64,000 nucleotides of DNA from GCA-2733415 sp049609325 (GTDB taxonomy: Bacteria > Bacteroidota > Bacteroidia > Flavobacteriales > Flavobacteriaceae). The stretch is taken from positions 52,274-116,273 of the forward strand of contig JBMYYK010000002.1 of NCBI GenBank assembly GCA_049609325.1, written 5' to 3'. Shown in pieces: positions 60,652-64,000 of this stretch; the first letter of the stretch is position 1, and each line of letters opens with the position of its first letter. Under the pieces are notes generated by a model. That model made no database searches. It worked only from the letters and a program-made list of their open reading frames with translations, and was not told where the DNA came from. The position numbers and the translations under genes were made by a program.

Positions 60652-60715
60652 AGACAAGTTTTCTTTAACAAAAAATACAAAACAATATTTAAATCGTGTT
60701 TTAAATAATAAACCG

Positions 60716-60723
60716 TATATTTG
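60716..60723 (+). promoter_or_regulatory. -7 promoter element of the DEAD-box helicase gene
   Basis: TATATTTG, exact match. Start near 60730, giving a leader of about 104 nt. No clear -33. Confidence 0.5.
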
Positions 60724-60738
60724 CACCGAATTTTAAAA

Positions 60739-60826
60739 ACCGCCAAAGTGGTGGTAAATGTTACAATAGAGCTTTATTTTACACGAATGGGTTGCTCTAA
60801 GTAACATATTTGCGAACAGTAAAATA
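60739..60826 (+). promoter_or_regulatory. Structured 5' leader of the DEAD-box helicase gene
   Basis: Hairpin 1: 60739-60745 with 60749-60755 (7 bp with one G-U, 3-nt loop). Hairpin 2: outer stem 60758-60764 with 60801-60807, inner stem 60768-60772 with 60794-60798, 21-nt loop. An 8-nt stretch overlapping that loop (60775-60782) is perfectly complementary to 60819-60826, just before the ATG at 60834, so a pseudoknot or alternative fold is possible. Confidence 0.55.
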
Positions 60827-60833
60827 ACAGTAA

Positions 60834-62717
60834 ATGGCAACATTTGAAGAATTAGGCCTAGGCGAAAACAGCCTTAAGGCTATTAAAGACATGGGCTTTG
60901 TTACCCCGTCTGAAGTACAAGAAAAAGCAATCCCTTTATTATTAGAAAACGAAACAGACATTGTTTCGCTTGCTCAAACAGGAACTGGTAAAACAGCTGC
61001 CTTTGGATTTCCTTTAGTTGAAAAAGTAGATGCAGAAAGTAGAACTACTCAAGGATTAATCTTATCTCCAACTCGTGAATTGTGTTTACAAATCACAAAC
61101 GAATTAAAAAACTACTCGAAATACGTCAAAGGTTTAAATGTAGTTGCCGTTTATGGAGGTGCAAGTATTCAAGATCAGGCAAGACAAATAAAACGAGGCG
61201 CACAAATTATTGTTGCTACTCCAGGACGTATGGGTGACATGATTCGTCGTGGTATGGTAGACATCAGAAAAATTGATGTGTGTGTTTTAGACGAAGCTGA
61301 TGAAATGTTAAACATGGGGTTCTATGAAGATATTACAGAAATATTATCAGACACTCCTGATGAAAAGAGCACATGGTTATTCTCAGCAACTATGCCAAGA
61401 GAAGTTGCAACAATTGCCAAAAAGTTCATGTATGATCCAATGGAAATTACTGTAGGAACAAAAAATGCAGGAAACAAAAATGTAGCTCACGAATACTACC
61501 AAGTATCAGGTAGAGACAGATACAGAGCATTAAAACGTTTAGCAGATGCTAATCCAGGGATTTTCTCTGTGATTTTTTGTAGAACGAAAAGAGACACGCA
61601 ATCGGTAGCTGAAAAGCTAATTGAAGATGGCTACAGTGCAGGAGCAATTCATGGCGATTTAAGTCAGAATCAACGTGATTTAGTTATGAAATCATTCCGT
61701 AACAAGCAAATTCAAATGCTAGTTGCTACTGATGTTGCTGCGCGTGGTATTGATGTTAATGATATTACACACGTTGTAAACTACCAATTGCCAGATGAAA
61801 TTGAAACGTATACACACCGTAGTGGTAGAACAGGTAGAGCTGGTAAATCTGGTGTTTCAATGGTTATTGTTACCAAAAGTGAAATGCGTAAAATCAAATC
61901 ATTAGAGCGCATTTTAAAGACTGACTTTATCAAAAAAGACATCCCTAGCGGAAAAGAGATCTGTGAAATTCAACTATTTCACTTGGTAAACAACGTTAAA
62001 GAAACTGAAGTAAATGAAGATATTGAAATTTACTTACCAAGTTTAAATGAGGCGTTAAACGATTTATCAAAAGAAGATTTGATTAAAAAGTTCTTTTCAG
62101 TAGAATTCACGCGTTTCTCTAACTACTATAAAAAATCTAAAGATTTCAATTCTGGAGATGAGCGCTCGTCAAGAGAAACTCCTGCAGATGGTTCTGTAAG
62201 ATATTTCATTAATGTTGGTGAAAAAGATGGCTATGACTGGATGCGCTTAAAAGATTTCTTAAAAGAAACCTTAGAGCTTGGTCGTGACGATGTTTTTAAA
62301 GTTGATTGTAAAGAAAGTTTTTCATTCTTTAATACTGATGAAGTTCATAAAGATAAAATCATGGAGTTCTTTACCGACTTTAAAGTTGACGGACGTTTTG
62401 TTAACGTAGAAGTTTCTAACAACTCTGGCGGTGGAAAACGAAGAGATCGCGGCGGGAGAAGACGTAGAAAAGATGGTGATTCAGGAGGATTCAGAAGTCG
62501 TAGTGGAGAAAAAAGAAAAAGCAGCGGACACAGAGGAAGACGTGACGATTCTGGTGGTGAGAGACGAAGCAGACGCCGAGATGGTGACTCTGGAGGTGAA
62601 CGAAAAAGTAGACGTAGAGAAAGTGATTCAGGTGGATTTAGAGAACGCCGAGAAGGGTCAAGGTCTGACAGACCAAGAGCAACTTTTCAAGGACGTCGTT
62701 CAAGAAGAGATAACTAA
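60834..62717 (+). CDS. DEAD-box RNA helicase (CsdA/DeaD-like) with DbpA-type RNA-binding domain
   Basis: 627 residues. Full helicase core (about 1-365): Q-motif PSEVQEKAIP, AQTGTGKTAAFGFP (motif I), SPTRELC, ATPGRMGDM, VLDEADEML (motif II), FSATMP (motif III), VATDVAARGIDVND (motif V) and YTHRSGRTGRAG (motif VI). A DbpA/CsdA-type RNA-binding domain follows (about 460-545, FINVGEKDGYDWMRLKDFL). The tail (about 550-627) is Arg/Gly/Ser-rich with repeats of RRRxGDSGGxR. Such helicases act in ribosome assembly and cold adaptation. A long structured leader precedes it. The C-terminal tail also reads as an overlapping frame (62431-62766) that I do not accept as a gene. Confidence 0.95.
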   Translation: MATFEELGLGENSLKAIKDMGFVTPSEVQEKAIPLLLENETDIVSLAQTGTGKTAAFGFPLVEKVDAESRTTQGLILSPTRELCLQITNELKNYSKYVKGLNVVAVYGGASIQDQARQIKRGAQIIVATPGRMGDMIRRGMVDIRKIDVCVLDEADEMLNMGFYEDITEILSDTPDEKSTWLFSATMPREVATIAKKFMYDPMEITVGTKNAGNKNVAHEYYQVSGRDRYRALKRLADANPGIFSVIFCRTKRDTQSVAEKLIEDGYSAGAIHGDLSQNQRDLVMKSFRNKQIQMLVATDVAARGIDVNDITHVVNYQLPDEIETYTHRSGRTGRAGKSGVSMVIVTKSEMRKIKSLERILKTDFIKKDIPSGKEICEIQLFHLVNNVKETEVNEDIEIYLPSLNEALNDLSKEDLIKKFFSVEFTRFSNYYKKSKDFNSGDERSSRETPADGSVRYFINVGEKDGYDWMRLKDFLKETLELGRDDVFKVDCKESFSFFNTDEVHKDKIMEFFTDFKVDGRFVNVEVSNNSGGGKRRDRGGRRRRKDGDSGGFRSRSGEKRKSSGHRGRRDDSGGERRSRRRDGDSGGERKSRRRESDSGGFRERREGSRSDRPRATFQGRRSRRDN

Positions 62718-62731
62718 ACTCCTTGTTAATA

Positions 62732-62771
62732 TTAAACTAAAAAAAGTGCCTAGGCACTTTTTTTAGTTTAA
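62732..62771 (+). terminator. Terminator, 40-nt perfect palindrome
   Basis: Positions 62732-62751 are the exact reverse complement of 62752-62771; core GTGCCT/AGGCAC with A-run and T-run arms. It ends the helicase transcript, 27 nt before the next gene. Confidence 0.88.
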
Positions 62772-62797
62772 ATTAGTACCCATAAAACAAACTACCA

Positions 62798-63556
62798 TTG
62801 AAAACGCTATTATACACTCTAGTATTATTTCTTTTTTACACAGCATCTTTTGCTCAAGAAACCCACACAATTTCTGGTAAAGTTGTAAATACTTCAGGAG
62901 TGGGTCTTGAAAATGTTCATGTCATTAACTTGAATTTAGTAGTTGGAAGTATTACAGACAAACAAGGTGAATTCAAATTAAAAGCTGTAGCTAACGACAC
63001 ACTACACCTTTCAATACTTGGGTATAAATCAATTAAAATTAAAGTTACTAACGATTGGATTAAGTTTGGCAATTCTAATATTGAACTGACAGAAAGCGCT
63101 TATGCCTTAGAAGAAGTTTTAATTTATCCACATAAACTAACTGGATTTCTTGAGATAGACACCAAATACATTCCTATAAACAATTCTCAACGCTATAGTA
63201 TTTCTGGGCTTACGAAAGGATATGAAGCAGGTAAAAAAGGCCCTGGTGCTATAAATAAAATTCTAGGCGCCATATTTAACCCCGCAGACTTACTCTACAA
63301 TACCTTTAGTAAAAAAGGAAAACAAATGCGTAAACTTCGTCAAATGAAACAGGATGATGAAATTAGAAAATTATTATCTCAAAAATTTGACCGAGACCTT
63401 TTAACATCATTCCTACAAATTGACAAAGCAGAGCTTGAAGATGTTTTAAGCCAATGTAGCTATTCAAAAAGTTTTATTCAAACTGCAAATGATCTTCAAA
63501 TTTTAGATGCTATTAGCGGTTGTTTTGAAGAATATAAAGTACTGAAAAAGAACTAA
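62798..63556 (+). CDS. Secreted protein with carboxypeptidase-D-like regulatory domain
   Basis: 252 residues, TTG start. No in-frame ATG gives the signal peptide (MKTLLYTLVLFLFYTASFAQ), so TTG is accepted. Residues about 22-105 are a CarboxypepD_reg-like beta-sandwich (ISGKVVNTSGVGLENVHVINLN, VGSITDKQGEFKLKAVANDTLHLSILGYKS, SAYALEEVLIYPHKL). The C-terminal about 120 residues are basic and helical, without known domain. It lies 10 nt before another secreted protein gene. It is not a TonB receptor; no barrel follows. Confidence 0.82.
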   Translation: MKTLLYTLVLFLFYTASFAQETHTISGKVVNTSGVGLENVHVINLNLVVGSITDKQGEFKLKAVANDTLHLSILGYKSIKIKVTNDWIKFGNSNIELTESAYALEEVLIYPHKLTGFLEIDTKYIPINNSQRYSISGLTKGYEAGKKGPGAINKILGAIFNPADLLYNTFSKKGKQMRKLRQMKQDDEIRKLLSQKFDRDLLTSFLQIDKAELEDVLSQCSYSKSFIQTANDLQILDAISGCFEEYKVLKKN

Positions 63557-63566
63557 TTTTTCACTA

Positions 63567-64000
63567 ATGAAACAGTTAATTACGGTAATCTTACTATTCA
63601 CCTTTACAATTTCATTCGGGCAAGACTTAAATGGCGTGACTTTAAACAATACAAAAGAGTATTCGGAGAATTCTAGTATAGAGATTAATTATTTGAAACA
63701 GAATTCATCTAATAGTAATAATGCTGCAATTTTTATAAATAATGATTTTATAAAACACGGTAATTCTTTACTAACAACATTAAATCCTAATATTATTGAA
63801 CGTGTAAATGTTGAAAAAGGAAGCTTTAATATTGAAGGAGTTGACTACTCTGGAAAAATTCTAATTGATTTAAAAGCAGATTACACCCCAAATATCATCA
63901 CACTAAACAGTTTAATTTCAAAACATCTGTCGCTTGAAAACAATCCAATTATACTTCAAATTGATGGTACTTATATCAACCAAAATTTTAAGGAGTATTG
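63567..64000 (+). CDS. Secreted protein, N-terminal part (cut by window end)
   Basis: At least 144 codons with no stop before the window edge. Signal peptide about 1-19 (FTFTISFGQ). A later segment PNIIERVNVEKGSFNIEGVDYSGKILIDLK resembles the strand pattern of TonB receptor plug domains (IEKIEVLKG...GVIxIxTK), and a second such pattern begins near LQIDGTYINQ. The protein may carry plug-like repeats without a barrel; the missing C-terminus decides. It is 10 nt after the carboxypeptidase-D-like gene and probably in the same operon. Confidence 0.7.
   Translation, partial: MKQLITVILLFTFTISFGQDLNGVTLNNTKEYSENSSIEINYLKQNSSNSNNAAIFINNDFIKHGNSLLTTLNPNIIERVNVEKGSFNIEGVDYSGKILIDLKADYTPNIITLNSLISKHLSLENNPIILQIDGTYINQNFKEY

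Noticed and set aside
62431..62766. Long open frame inside the Arg/Gly-rich tail of the DEAD-box helicase
   Set aside because: It is a frame-shifted reading of the repetitive RRRxGDSGG codons, with a low-complexity Glu/Asp/Val-rich product and no start context; its end runs into the terminator.

Overview
This window comes from a member of the Bacteroidota, very probably the family Flavobacteriaceae. The evidence is an AT-rich genome, gliding-motility genes (gldF, gldG), type IX secretion (T9SS) C-terminal sorting domains, a TonB-type receptor with a carboxypeptidase-D-like N-terminal domain, the rpmB-rpmG-DUF4295-ftsY gene order, and promoters of the Bacteroidota form TTG-N19/20-TAnnTTTG. Gene starts follow A-rich stretches and I see no Shine-Dalgarno sequences. 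I cannot name the genus. I see no mobile element, prophage or CRISPR array; this is mostly core chromosome with a few lineage-specific surface proteins.

Layout. 1-1.9 kb: end of gapA, a membrane coiled-coil protein, trmD, and rplS behind a structured leader. 2-6.2 kb: cysteine desulfurase (-), an Asp-rich surface lipoprotein and a T9SS cargo protein. 6.3-9.9 kb: a degenerate helicase-like gene and gldF-X-gldG, where X is an extra membrane gene. 10-16.4 kb: dnaN, a CvfB-like S1 protein, DUF2853, recR-menD and a sodium:solute symporter. 16.4-23.1 kb: SlyD-type FKBP, CoA-binding protein, TonB-like receptor, fabH and htpG. 23.2-27 kb: two tandem T9SS arylsulfotransferase-like genes and a DUF3052-like gene. 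27-31.8 kb (all -): ftsY, the ribosomal gene set rpmB-rpmG-DUF4295, and the operon exonuclease-FAH hydrolase-HPt-CinA.

32-44 kb: a small secreted protein, a 2-oxoacid dehydrogenase E2, a glycosyltransferase, an M61 peptidase lipoprotein, an OstA-like LPS protein, a class III aminotransferase, a TPR protein, two tandem DUF368 genes and aroE. 44-49.6 kb: DUF349 protein, fmt, HU, YqgE, a class IV aminotransferase and a START-like protein. 49.7 kb: a tRNA with CAT anticodon. 49.9-53 kb (-): hisS with a small partner gene, and rpsF-rpsR-rplI. 53-64 kb: an orphan LytTR regulator, priA, nadC-YihY-chalcone isomerase-like (-), rlmH-rdgB-type NTPase, a membrane protein/XRE regulator pair, a DEAD-box RNA helicase with a structured leader, and two secreted proteins, the last cut by the window edge.

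Themes. Translation and ribosome biogenesis recur (trmD, rplS, rpmB, rpmG, DUF4295, rpsF, rpsR, rplI, fmt, hisS, rlmH, DEAD helicase), as do envelope functions (T9SS cargo, GldFG, DUF368, OstA-like, TonB-like receptor). Many terminators are unusually long perfect palindromes placed between convergent genes. The best leads are the DEAD-helicase leader with pseudoknot potential, the rplS leader, the extra gene inside gldF-gldG, a likely autoregulatory operator for the small XRE regulator, and a 46-nt perfect palindrome forming the 3' ends of two convergent genes.
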